Positions 35,032 to 42,421 of a stretch of 64,000 nt of DNA are shown piece by piece. The DNA is taken from the NCBI GenBank assembly GCA_017443025.1, contig JAFSPG010000015.1:1-64000 (forward strand), read 5' to 3'. Positions within the stretch are counted from its first letter, which is position 1; every line of letters starts with the position of its first letter. This stretch comes from Bacteroidales bacterium (GTDB lineage: Bacteria; Bacteroidota; Bacteroidia; Bacteroidales; UBA932). The position numbers were made by a program, and so were the translations under genes. The notes under the pieces are model-generated. The model was not told where the DNA came from, made no database searches, and saw nothing but the letters and a program-made list of their open reading frames with translations.

Positions 35032-35134
35032 TGGAGCGTAAAACTCTGATTAATAGTGATTTAATGATTTCTGATGTCCTAAAAACCGACACCAGAAATG
35101 CTTATATATCTCGCTATCAATAAGTTACGCTCCA
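35032..35134. repeat. Structured palindromic intergenic element
   Basis: Outer perfect inverted repeat TGGAGCGTAA (35032-35041) / TTACGCTCCA (35125-35134), partly continued inward, enclosing an inner hairpin ATTTCTGATGTC (35067-35078) / GACACCAGAAAT (35088-35099) with one mismatch and a nine-base loop. It could be a small non-coding RNA, a miniature mobile element or a 3'-end structure of the FNT gene. Confidence 0.55.
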
Positions 35135-35178
35135 TGAGCGATTTTAGCCTAGTTCACGTGAGGGGCTTACCGGTGCCT

Positions 35179-35754
35179 TTAGCGGGGGATTTGGCCGCCG
35201 GGGAGGACGATGCGGCGGATGTTGCAGCCCACGTAGTTACCGATGACGATGATGGGATAGTAGGCGAGTATGGCGGGCTCCCAGTGCCATGCGGCGACGA
35301 GGTACACTACGTCGGCGATGGAGTGGTAGAAGCCGCAGAGGATGAAGAGGGGCACTCCGAAGACTACCGGCAGGATGTTTTTGGTCTCGCGGTAGAGCCA
35401 TACGGCGATGTCGATGATGAGTCCGCAGCCGACAGCCCTGAGGAAGGCCCTCCAGGGGCCTTGGGCGAGGCGGCCTGCGACGATATCCTGGGCCCTTTGG
35501 GCCGGCTCGCCGTCGAGCGACATCATAAGGAGGCCGAGCAGCACGCAGGCGAGGATGTTGAAGAGCCAGATGCGTGTGAGGGCGGGAATGTCGTTCATAA
35601 TTCCCGCGCGGCCGGTGTAGAGTGCCGCGCCGGAAAGGACGACGCTAATGAGCCCGAAGGCGAATATGACGGCGCCGGGGATGCCGCCGAGGGCGAGGTA
35701 CCCGCAGGAACCTAGCCCAATCAATATTCCGGCAAAAAACGATGATCTGTTCAT
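35179..35754 (-). CDS. Formate/nitrite transporter (FNT)-like membrane protein
   Basis: A 191-residue hydrophobic protein with about six predicted helices. The GLISVVLSGAALYTGRAG segment and GLIIDIAVWLYRETKN resemble the FNT family (FocA/NirC/YfdC). It is short: characterised FNT channels have about 260-280 residues, so loops or a terminal helix are reduced. Possible substrates are formate, nitrite or hydrosulfide; none can be assigned. It lies seven bases downstream of the S9 peptidase gene, same strand. Confidence 0.6.
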   Translation of the reverse strand: MNRSSFFAGILIGLGSCGYLALGGIPGAVIFAFGLISVVLSGAALYTGRAGIMNDIPALTRIWLFNILACVLLGLLMMSLDGEPAQRAQDIVAGRLAQGPWRAFLRAVGCGLIIDIAVWLYRETKNILPVVFGVPLFILCGFYHSIADVVYLVAAWHWEPAILAYYPIIVIGNYVGCNIRRIVLPGGQIPR

Positions 35755-35761
35755 AACAACA

Positions 35762-37960
35762 TTATTTGCACCAACGGTCTAGCCAGTCGAAGTAGCTGCG
35801 ATGCCAGAAGAGAGCGTTCTGGGGCTTGAGAATCCAGTGATTCTCTTCTGGGAAAACGATGAGTTTTGACGGAACGCCCATCATCTGAGCAGCATTGAAG
35901 GCCGCCATGCCCTGGTCGTAGGGGATGCGGAAGTCCATCATGCCGTGGATGCACAGAATCGGAGTGTTCCATTTCTGGATGTTGGAAGCGGGGGAGTTGG
36001 CGTAGTGCCTGCGTGCCTTGGGATTGTCGCTCCAGGGCGAGCCGGCCTGCTGCATTCCGCCGAAGGTCTTTCCGTCGCCCTTATGTCCCATCTGGCCATC
36101 CTCGAAAGCATATTCCGTGAGGCCGCCGTTATCCCAGTTGGGGAACCACATCTCTTCGGTCTCGTAATACATATACTTTTCGTCGAAGATACCGGCGTGT
36201 GCGATGAAGCAGTCGTATAAGCCATTGTTGATGCCGGCCATATAATATACGGAGTATCCGCCGTAGGACGCGCCGCATGCGGCAAGCTTGCCGATATAAG
36301 GCTCAGCCTTGATCATCTTGCCGGCTGAGATGTAATCCTGCATGTTGAGGCCGATATAGTCGCCTGAAATCTGCTCGCACCATTCCTGGCCGAAGGCAGT
36401 CGTTCCGCGCCTGTTGGGAAGCACTACGACATAGCCCTGATTGCACATCAGATAATAGTTCCAGCGGTAAGACCACTCCTGGCTCAAGGTGCCCTGAGGG
36501 CCTCCGAGAAGGATTTCAATGGCCGGATAAGTCTTGGTCTCGTCGAACTCGGGAGGGAAGAGAACCCAGGTCACCATCTCCTTTCCATCGACAGTCTTGA
36601 CCATCCTCTTTTCCGTCCTGTGAGGAGTCAGCTGGCCGAGGAGATGTTCATTTTCGTTGGTGATGCTCTTGGCTAATCCATCCTTGACGGCAACCAGTTC
36701 CGTAGGGAAGTCCATGCTTGCCCAGGTGGCAAGAAGGGTTCCGTCTTCGAGTATGCCGAAGGGGCTGCCGAAGTCGTACCAGACTCCTTTTGCGGTAAGG
36801 AGCTCAGGAGTTTCAAGAGACTTCGCGCACACGCGGAAGATGCCCTGGACGGCGTCGCTGTAAAGGGCGTTGAAGTAGATGGACTTGCTGTCGGCGCTCC
36901 AGACAGGGCCGGCGACATTGCAGTCGAAGCCTTTGAGGTAACGGATTCCGGCGGCTGAAGGATTCTCGCCTTCAGGGAAATCAAGATCTGCTAAGGCAAG
37001 GCGGCTCTGGTCGGCCTCATAGCCGTCGCGGGCCATGCTGAGCCAGGCCAGACGGCTGCCGTCGGGGCTCCATACAGGGTCGGTGTCGTATCCTCCGCTG
37101 CAGGTGATGGCTGTAGTCTTGCCGGTCTCGGGGCAGAAGATGTAGATATTGGTATTGGTCGAGAAAGCGTACTGCTTTCCGGAGAGTTTCTTGCAGGAAT
37201 AGGCGATGAAGCGGCCGTCGGGGCTCCAGCAGAGCTGCTCGGCGCCGCCGAAAGGCTCGATGGGGAGTTCGAACTTCACGTCAGGGCCTCCGAGGATATC
37301 GATGGAATTATCTTTAGTAATGATTTCGCTGCCGAGGGTGGCTACGTATGAATGCGGAAGTTCAGTCACCCAATGGTCCCAGTGGCGGTACATGAGGTCT
37401 TCGGCTACGAAGGCATTGGCTTTGTCGAGCGCAGGGTCGGAGTCGGCTGGAGTCTTTACGTTCGAAGGAACGGTGCTTACGAAAATCACCTTGCTCTGGT
37501 CAGGCGAAAGGAGATAGTCGCCGATTCCTTCAGCTACGTCCGAGAGTTTCGTCCTCTTGCCGAGCTTGCCATCCTTGTATGGGGCTTTCCATAACTGGCC
37601 GCCCTGGAGGAAGAAGATGGCTTTCCCGTCAAGGGCCCAGCGGGCTGCCGAGATGCTCTTTCCGTCTTTGGTGAGCTGGGTTTTCCCGGAGCCGTCGACA
37701 TTGCAGATGAATAGATTGCGGCAGCTGCGGTTCTCGGCAATGGAGGTGTAGCTGACGCCATAGAGGATGGTTTTCCCGTCGGGGGAGAGCTGCGGATCGG
37801 AAAGGCGGCCGAGCGAAAGCAGAAGCTCGGGTGTCATCTTTCCGTCTGCGACTTTGAGGTCGGCCGGGCCGATGTAGCTACCGGCTGTTTCAGATTCTGA
37901 ACAACGCATAAATGTCATCAGTGATAGGGCGGCAAAGGCCGCCAGTGCAATACGGTTCAT
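35762..37960 (-). CDS. S9-family prolyl oligopeptidase-like peptidase, lipoprotein
   Basis: A 732-residue exported serine peptidase of the S9 (DPP/acylaminoacyl-peptidase) type. The N-terminus resembles a lipoprotein signal ending MTFMRC. A beta-propeller with SPDG repeats (LSPDGKT, SPDGRF, SPDGSR) precedes an alpha/beta hydrolase domain with nucleophile motif GASYGGY near 563, Asp in MDFRIP near 675 and His in ENHW near 706. It probably trims dipeptides or oligopeptides in the periplasm, similar to DPP5-type enzymes. It is seven bases downstream of recG, an apparent operon without functional link. Confidence 0.9.
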   Translation of the reverse strand: MNRIALAAFAALSLMTFMRCSESETAGSYIGPADLKVADGKMTPELLLSLGRLSDPQLSPDGKTILYGVSYTSIAENRSCRNLFICNVDGSGKTQLTKDGKSISAARWALDGKAIFFLQGGQLWKAPYKDGKLGKRTKLSDVAEGIGDYLLSPDQSKVIFVSTVPSNVKTPADSDPALDKANAFVAEDLMYRHWDHWVTELPHSYVATLGSEIITKDNSIDILGGPDVKFELPIEPFGGAEQLCWSPDGRFIAYSCKKLSGKQYAFSTNTNIYIFCPETGKTTAITCSGGYDTDPVWSPDGSRLAWLSMARDGYEADQSRLALADLDFPEGENPSAAGIRYLKGFDCNVAGPVWSADSKSIYFNALYSDAVQGIFRVCAKSLETPELLTAKGVWYDFGSPFGILEDGTLLATWASMDFPTELVAVKDGLAKSITNENEHLLGQLTPHRTEKRMVKTVDGKEMVTWVLFPPEFDETKTYPAIEILLGGPQGTLSQEWSYRWNYYLMCNQGYVVVLPNRRGTTAFGQEWCEQISGDYIGLNMQDYISAGKMIKAEPYIGKLAACGASYGGYSVYYMAGINNGLYDCFIAHAGIFDEKYMYYETEEMWFPNWDNGGLTEYAFEDGQMGHKGDGKTFGGMQQAGSPWSDNPKARRHYANSPASNIQKWNTPILCIHGMMDFRIPYDQGMAAFNAAQMMGVPSKLIVFPEENHWILKPQNALFWHRSYFDWLDRWCK

Positions 37961-37966
37961 ATTATT

Positions 37967-40063
37967 TTAACTAATTTTACTATAATCCTTTATGTCGTAT
38001 TTTCCCTTGGAAAGTTCAATCCTCAGCTGGCGGTTTACGGGGAGCTCCAGACCGGGGTCGAATTTCAGCACGCGCTCGGCATAGGTGCGAGCCGTCATCA
38101 GTATCTGTCCGTCCCTGGCGAGGGAGGCTATGTGGAGGTTGATGGGCATTCCGCTCTGCTGAGTGCCTTCCAGGTCTCCGGGCCCGCGCATCCTCATGTC
38201 GGCCTCTGCGAGGTCGAAGCCATTCTCGGTATTGCAGAGGAGCTCCAGGCGTTCCTTGCTCTCCTTGCTCACTTTATCGCCCTTGACGAGAATGCAGAAA
38301 GATTCGTCGCTTCCGCGCCCTACTCGCCCGCGAAGTTGGTGAAGCTGGCTCAGGCCGAACCTTTCGGCGCTTTCGATGACCATCACTGAGGCGTTGGGAA
38401 CATCTACGCCAACTTCTATTACCGTAGTGGATACCAAGATGTTGGCCCGGCCTGCGGCGAAGGCGTCCATATTGAAGGCTTTGACATCGTTAGCCTGCTG
38501 TCCGTGGACGATGGCAACTTTATAAGGAGGGAAGGGAAAGGCTTCGACCACCTTTTCGTATCCCTGCTCAAGGTTTTGATAATCAAGCTTTTCGCTCTCG
38601 AAGATAAGCGGATAGACGATAAAGGCCTGACGCCCGTGGGCAATCTGTTCGCGGATGAAACGCCACAGCCTCTGACGCTGCTTCTCGGTTATCAGAAGAG
38701 TTTGTATGGGTTTGCGGCCCGGGGGCATTTCGTCGATGATGGAAGTGTCGAGGTCGCCGTAATAAGTCATGGCGAGGGTGCGGGGGATGGGCGTAGCCGT
38801 CATCACCAGCACGTGCGGTGGAGTGCCGATGCCGGTCTTGCTCCAGAGCTTTGACCTCTGGTCGACTCCGAAGCGATGCTGCTCGTCGATTACAGCAAGG
38901 CCGAGATTCTTGAAAACTACAGTGTCTTCTATCAAGGCGTGGGTGCCTACGATGATGCCTATGCTGCCATCCTCGAGGCCCTGATGGGCCTCCCGCCGTT
39001 CGGCGGTCCGGCTGCTGCCGGTAAGGATGGCAGCTTTCACGCCGGTTGGGGCCAGATACTTTGATATATTTGCGAAATGCTGCCTTGCGAGCACTTCGGT
39101 CGGGGCCATTATACAGGCCTGGAAACCGTTTCCTACGGCGATAAGTGCGGTGAGCACAGCTACCATCGTCTTGCCCGAACCGACGTCTCCCTGGAGGAGG
39201 CGGTTCATCTGGTGCCCGCTCATCATATCGTCGCGGATTTCCTTGATGACTCGCTTCTGGGCGCCGGTCAGCTCGTATGGAAGGGCGTCGTAGCATTTAT
39301 GGAAGGCTTCGCCGACCTTGTTCATTACAAAGCCTTGGCTGCCGTGGCTGCGGATATATTTCTGCTTGACCAGCGAGAGTTGGAGAAGGAAGAGTTCCTC
39401 GAATTTCAGCCTGAACTGGGCTTTCCTCAGCGCCTCCGCATCCTTGGGAAAATGAATGTTGCGAATTGCGAACTGCAGCGATACAAGTCCATTCTCTTCC
39501 AGTACGTACTGGGGCAGGGTTTCGGCGATTTCAGGAAGGGCGAGCCTCAGTGCGGCGGCCATCAGTTTGTTCATTACCTTGCCGGTGATTCCGGCATTCT
39601 TGAGCCTTTCTGTCGAGGGATAGACTCCGGTCATAACACCTTTCTGCCCTTCGCCCGGAGTGGCGGGGTCGATTTCGGGATGAACCATATTGATTCGTCC
39701 GTTGAAGGATACCGGCTTACCGAAAAAGGTGAAGCGGCTGCCTGGTACGAGCCTTTCGGAGGTGTATTTAATGCCTTTGAAAAAGACGAGCTCCATCTCG
39801 CCGGAGCCGTCGCGGACTATTACGCTGAGCTTTTTGGGCTGGGCGTTCTGGCTTACGACTTCTGCCAGAATCTGGATGTTGGCTGAATCCGGGACAATTT
39901 CAGCAATGGGTACTACAGTGCTCCGGTCAATGTGCCTGAAGGGGTAGAGATGCAGAAGATCATCAACCGTATGGATATCCAGTTCCTTGCCAAGGAGGGC
40001 GGCTCTTTTGGGGCCGACTCCCGGCAGAAACTGAATTTCTGATTCCAGGGCACTGCGTATCAT
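37967..40063 (-). CDS. recG: ATP-dependent DNA helicase RecG
   Basis: A 698-residue superfamily-2 helicase that reverses stalled forks and branch-migrates junctions. N-terminal wedge with an OB fold (VVPIAEIVPDSANIQILAEV region), Walker A LLQGDVGSGKTM near 287, DEQHRFG near 395, TATPIPRTLAM near 423, and C-terminal QLRGRVGRG and GPGDLEGTQQSGMP motifs. Length is normal. It lies between rmuC (nine-base gap) and the S9 peptidase gene. Confidence 0.96.
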   Translation of the reverse strand: MIRSALESEIQFLPGVGPKRAALLGKELDIHTVDDLLHLYPFRHIDRSTVVPIAEIVPDSANIQILAEVVSQNAQPKKLSVIVRDGSGEMELVFFKGIKYTSERLVPGSRFTFFGKPVSFNGRINMVHPEIDPATPGEGQKGVMTGVYPSTERLKNAGITGKVMNKLMAAALRLALPEIAETLPQYVLEENGLVSLQFAIRNIHFPKDAEALRKAQFRLKFEELFLLQLSLVKQKYIRSHGSQGFVMNKVGEAFHKCYDALPYELTGAQKRVIKEIRDDMMSGHQMNRLLQGDVGSGKTMVAVLTALIAVGNGFQACIMAPTEVLARQHFANISKYLAPTGVKAAILTGSSRTAERREAHQGLEDGSIGIIVGTHALIEDTVVFKNLGLAVIDEQHRFGVDQRSKLWSKTGIGTPPHVLVMTATPIPRTLAMTYYGDLDTSIIDEMPPGRKPIQTLLITEKQRQRLWRFIREQIAHGRQAFIVYPLIFESEKLDYQNLEQGYEKVVEAFPFPPYKVAIVHGQQANDVKAFNMDAFAAGRANILVSTTVIEVGVDVPNASVMVIESAERFGLSQLHQLRGRVGRGSDESFCILVKGDKVSKESKERLELLCNTENGFDLAEADMRMRGPGDLEGTQQSGMPINLHIASLARDGQILMTARTYAERVLKFDPGLELPVNRQLRIELSKGKYDIKDYSKIS

Positions 40064-40072
40064 TCTCGGGCG

Positions 40073-41491
40073 CTATTCTATATCGAGTGATGAATCTTCT
40101 CCTTCCGCTTCGTTTCGGGCATCCTCGTAGTCGGGCTCAGGAAGGGCGTCCGACCTTAGCGATGAGGGAATGACGGAAGGCTCGGCGGTGAGCCTCGAGC
40201 CGGTTTTCAGCTTGGCCGTGCTCCGCTTTGGTGCAAGTCCGAGCTTTTCGAGCTTGTCAATCTTCTTGACCACGCTCTGGTTGGAGTCGCTGAGCTTTTT
40301 CTTGGCGTCAGAGAATGCAGCTGCGGCTTTGTCGAGATAACTTCCTGTCTTTTCGAAGGCCTCCAGCCAGGATTTTATCTGGCTCATGAGTTCTTCGGCG
40401 GTCTTGTAAACGTCGGCTATGTTCTTTTCCTGCTCGTGCTGCTTCCAGGCCATCTTTATCATGTTGAGGACGATGATAAGGGTCATTTGGCTTACAATCA
40501 GCACTTTGTTGTCCTTGGCAAGTTGCCAGAGCATCGGGTCTTCCTCGAGCATCAGGCGGAAGGCCCCTTCGATGGGGATGAACATTATGTTGAAATCTAC
40601 CTTGCGGCGGCCTTCGTCGATGTATCCTGCGTAATCCTTGTTTCGGAGTTCCTCGACGTGGCTCTTTACGCTCGACACGTGGGCCTTCGCCAAGCGGATG
40701 CGGTCTTCGACCGTCGTGGCGGCCATATATTCATTGTATGCCTTGAGGCTGACTTTCGAATCGACGATGACAGCGGTGTCGTCGGGGTAGAAGACGATGA
40801 CGTCGGGGATAAGCGTGCGTCCGGCTTCGGATTTGACTTCATGGCCTGTGGCGTCGGTAATCACGCTCTGCGTGCGGAAGTGGACGCCTTCGGTGAGGCC
40901 GGCGTTCTTCAGGACATCCACGAGGAGCATCTCGCCGAAGTCGCCCTGTACCTTCGAGTAGCCAGTCAGGGCGTTTGCGAGGTTGCGGGCTTCGTCTCCG
41001 ACGGCCTGGGATCGGCCTTCGAGGTCGGTGATTTTCTGCTCGAGGCGTACGTGGCGTTCGGCGTTTTCTTTCTGCGACTCTTTGACTACGCCTGCGAATT
41101 CAGTGAATTTTTCATTGACGGGTTTGAGGAGTTCGGCTATGGCCAGTGCGCTTTTGGTCTTGAATTCGTCGGAGTTGCGGTTGCTCAGGTTCTGGAATAC
41201 TTCCTTCATCTGCTCGAGCTCTTTCTTGTGCTGCTCGGCGAAATCTTTCTGGGCTTCGAGCCGGGCTTCGAGCTGGCTGCGCAGCGCGGCGCTTTTCGCC
41301 TGCTCCGCGGCGAGCGCCTGCTGCAGCCCCGCCTTCTCCTGCTCAGTCTCCTTCCGCATCTGGTCTTTTTCTGCGCCGAATGCGGCCTGCATGTCGAACT
41401 TCTCCTTGGCGGCTCTTTCCTTGGCTCGGAGCAGCACGAATCCCAGTGCCGCCACCGCCAGAGCCAGTATGATAATCACTGCAATTTCCAT
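40073..41491 (-). CDS. rmuC: DNA recombination protein RmuC
   Basis: A 472-residue RmuC-family protein. One N-terminal transmembrane helix (4-21), a long coiled coil rich in Ala/Glu/Lys/Gln (25-190) and the RmuC nuclease-like domain (about 195-400) with FGEMLLVDVLKNAGL, LIPDVIVFYPD and VDSKVSLKAYNEY, the last holding a PD-(D/E)xK-like core. RmuC proteins limit inversions at short inverted repeats, which is notable in a genome segment rich in such repeats. It is first in the rmuC-recG-S9 gene run and has its own strong promoter. Confidence 0.93.
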   Translation of the reverse strand: MEIAVIIILALAVAALGFVLLRAKERAAKEKFDMQAAFGAEKDQMRKETEQEKAGLQQALAAEQAKSAALRSQLEARLEAQKDFAEQHKKELEQMKEVFQNLSNRNSDEFKTKSALAIAELLKPVNEKFTEFAGVVKESQKENAERHVRLEQKITDLEGRSQAVGDEARNLANALTGYSKVQGDFGEMLLVDVLKNAGLTEGVHFRTQSVITDATGHEVKSEAGRTLIPDVIVFYPDDTAVIVDSKVSLKAYNEYMAATTVEDRIRLAKAHVSSVKSHVEELRNKDYAGYIDEGRRKVDFNIMFIPIEGAFRLMLEEDPMLWQLAKDNKVLIVSQMTLIIVLNMIKMAWKQHEQEKNIADVYKTAEELMSQIKSWLEAFEKTGSYLDKAAAAFSDAKKKLSDSNQSVVKKIDKLEKLGLAPKRSTAKLKTGSRLTAEPSVIPSSLRSDALPEPDYEDARNEAEGEDSSLDIE

Positions 41492-41519
41492 GGTATCTTC
41501 ATATATTTCGTCAATCTCT

Positions 41520-41551
41520 CAAAGATACACCCTCCGCCCCGAAATTCCAAA
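41520..41551 (-). promoter_or_regulatory. Promoter of the rmuC-recG operon
   Basis: Minus strand: TTTG (41551-41548), a 20-base spacer and TATCTTTG (41527-41520), an exact consensus match 28 bases before the rmuC ATG. Confidence 0.75.
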
Positions 41552-41605
41552 AATTTCTTCTGCTTTTGCATCTGCGGTGAGGCATGGAGGGAAGGATGCC
41601 ATCGC

Positions 41606-41664
41606 GAAGAGGGAAAAAGTTTTCTCGGGCAGAAAAATGCCCTCGAAAATCTTTTCCCCTCTTC
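41606..41664. repeat. Long near-perfect hairpin 3' of the DUF486 gene
   Basis: Arms 41606-41630 and 41639-41664 (starting GAAGAGGG and ending CCCTCTTC) pair over about 25 bases with a few mismatches around an eight-base A-rich loop. It is part of the 407-base non-coding stretch 41492-41898, which otherwise holds the rmuC promoter and two double-hairpin repeats. Confidence 0.7.
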
Positions 41665-41711
41665 TCCACCATCCCCTCGCGCCTACTGTCAATGCATGCA
41701 TGACGCTTCTC

Positions 41712-41799
41712 CCTGTCAGGTGGCGCATTTTTTGGCACACCTGTCGAGAAATCTGGCATTTCCCCGGCAGGTGGAACATTCTCAGGCGCACCTGACAGG
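41712..41799. repeat. Double-hairpin repeat family II
   Basis: An 88-base unit bounded by a perfect 11-base inverted repeat (CCTGTCAGGTG / CACCTGACAGG). Inside are two 27-base hairpins with the same plan: CAGGTGG, two bases, CATT, four bases, GGC, one base, CACCTG. It directly abuts copy D of family I and has the same overall architecture but a different sequence. Confidence 0.75.
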
Positions 41800-41805
41800 C
41801 TTCAA

Positions 41806-41877
41806 CCAGTGCAGACGTCCCAGAAAATGGGACGTCTGCACCGAAAAACGCCAAAATCAGCGCGGTCGTCCCAAAAA
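41806..41877 (+). repeat. Double-hairpin repeat family I, copy D (truncated)
   Basis: H1 is complete (GCAGACGTCCCA, loop GAAAA, TGGGACGTCTGC). The linker is diverged (CGCCAAAATCA), and H2 stops after its first arm (GGTCGTCCCAAAAA), 22 bases short of the DUF486 stop codon. Confidence 0.82.
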
Positions 41878-41898
41878 TTACCTCCGAGATTCTTCTGA

Positions 41899-42267
41899 TT
41901 ACTTCAGGAAGGCGAAGAAGACTGCGAGGACGATGCAGGCGAAGGACGCAATGTGATTCCAGTGAAAGGCCTCGCCCTTGAAGATGAACATGACAATAAT
42001 CGTGAAGACGCTGAGCGAAATCACCTCTTGAATTACCTTCAGCTGAACGAGACTGAACGGCCCGCCGTTAGCCTGATAGCCTATTCTGTTGGCGGGGACG
42101 ACGATGCAATACTCGAAAAAGGCGATTCCCCAGGAAAACAGGATTACCAAAATCAGCGGCCAACTTGTGGATATTTTCATCTCCGCCAGCTTGAGGTGTC
42201 CGTACCATGCGAATGTCATCAGGATGTTCGATAATACGAGCATCAATATTGTCCAAAGTCCGTTCAT
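41899..42267 (-). CDS. DUF486 small membrane protein (DMT superfamily)
   Basis: A 122-residue protein with four predicted transmembrane helices and the DUF486 hallmarks WYGHLK, WGIAFFEYCIVVPANRIGY and FSLVQLKVIQEVISLSVF. Members are small relatives of drug/metabolite transporters; function unknown. It is monocistronic, with a promoter interleaved with that of polA and a dispersed repeat in its 5' leader. Confidence 0.9.
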   Translation of the reverse strand: MNGLWTILMLVLSNILMTFAWYGHLKLAEMKISTSWPLILVILFSWGIAFFEYCIVVPANRIGYQANGGPFSLVQLKVIQEVISLSVFTIIVMFIFKGEAFHWNHIASFACIVLAVFFAFLK

Positions 42268-42285
42268 TGTAATCGTTCCTTTTAA

Positions 42286-42313
42286 GATTTCTCGACTCCG
42301 CTCGAAATGACAG
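42286..42313. repeat. Dispersed repeat (intergenic copy)
   Basis: A 28-base sequence beginning GATTTCTCGACT and ending GCTCGAAATGACAG. Both halves recur in the mtaB coding sequence at 60072-60111. It lies in the predicted 5' leader of the DUF486 mRNA. Confidence 0.8.
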
Positions 42314-42367
42314 AAGGTAGTTAACTTCCGCTGTTATTTTTAAAGGCGGTTCTCGAAAAAAAGCGCG

Positions 42368-42375
42368 CAAAATTA
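42368..42375 (-). promoter_or_regulatory. -7 box of the DUF486 gene
   Basis: TAATTTTG on the minus strand (TAnnTTTG), with TTTC 19 bases upstream as a weak -33 box. The leader is about 95 bases and contains the dispersed repeat. Confidence 0.5.
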
Positions 42376-42387
42376 CGAAACTTTTCG

Positions 42388-42395
42388 TATATTTG
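42388..42395 (+). promoter_or_regulatory. -7 box of polA
   Basis: TATATTTG, an exact match, 27 bases before the chosen ATG at 42422. No good -33 box; the site faces the DUF486 promoter 13 bases away. Confidence 0.5.
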
Positions 42396-42421
42396 AAAGA
42401 TTGAACCTTTATGCGAGGATT

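Noticed and set aside
35098-35715. Plus-strand acidic open frame over the FNT-like gene
   Set aside because: Composition is that of an antisense frame; the opposite strand shows membrane helices and FNT-like motifs.
40436-41956. Plus-strand open frame of 506 codons opposite rmuC
   Set aside because: Hydrophobic-looking product is an antisense artefact of the Glu/Ala coiled coil; it also runs across the repeats of the intergenic gap.
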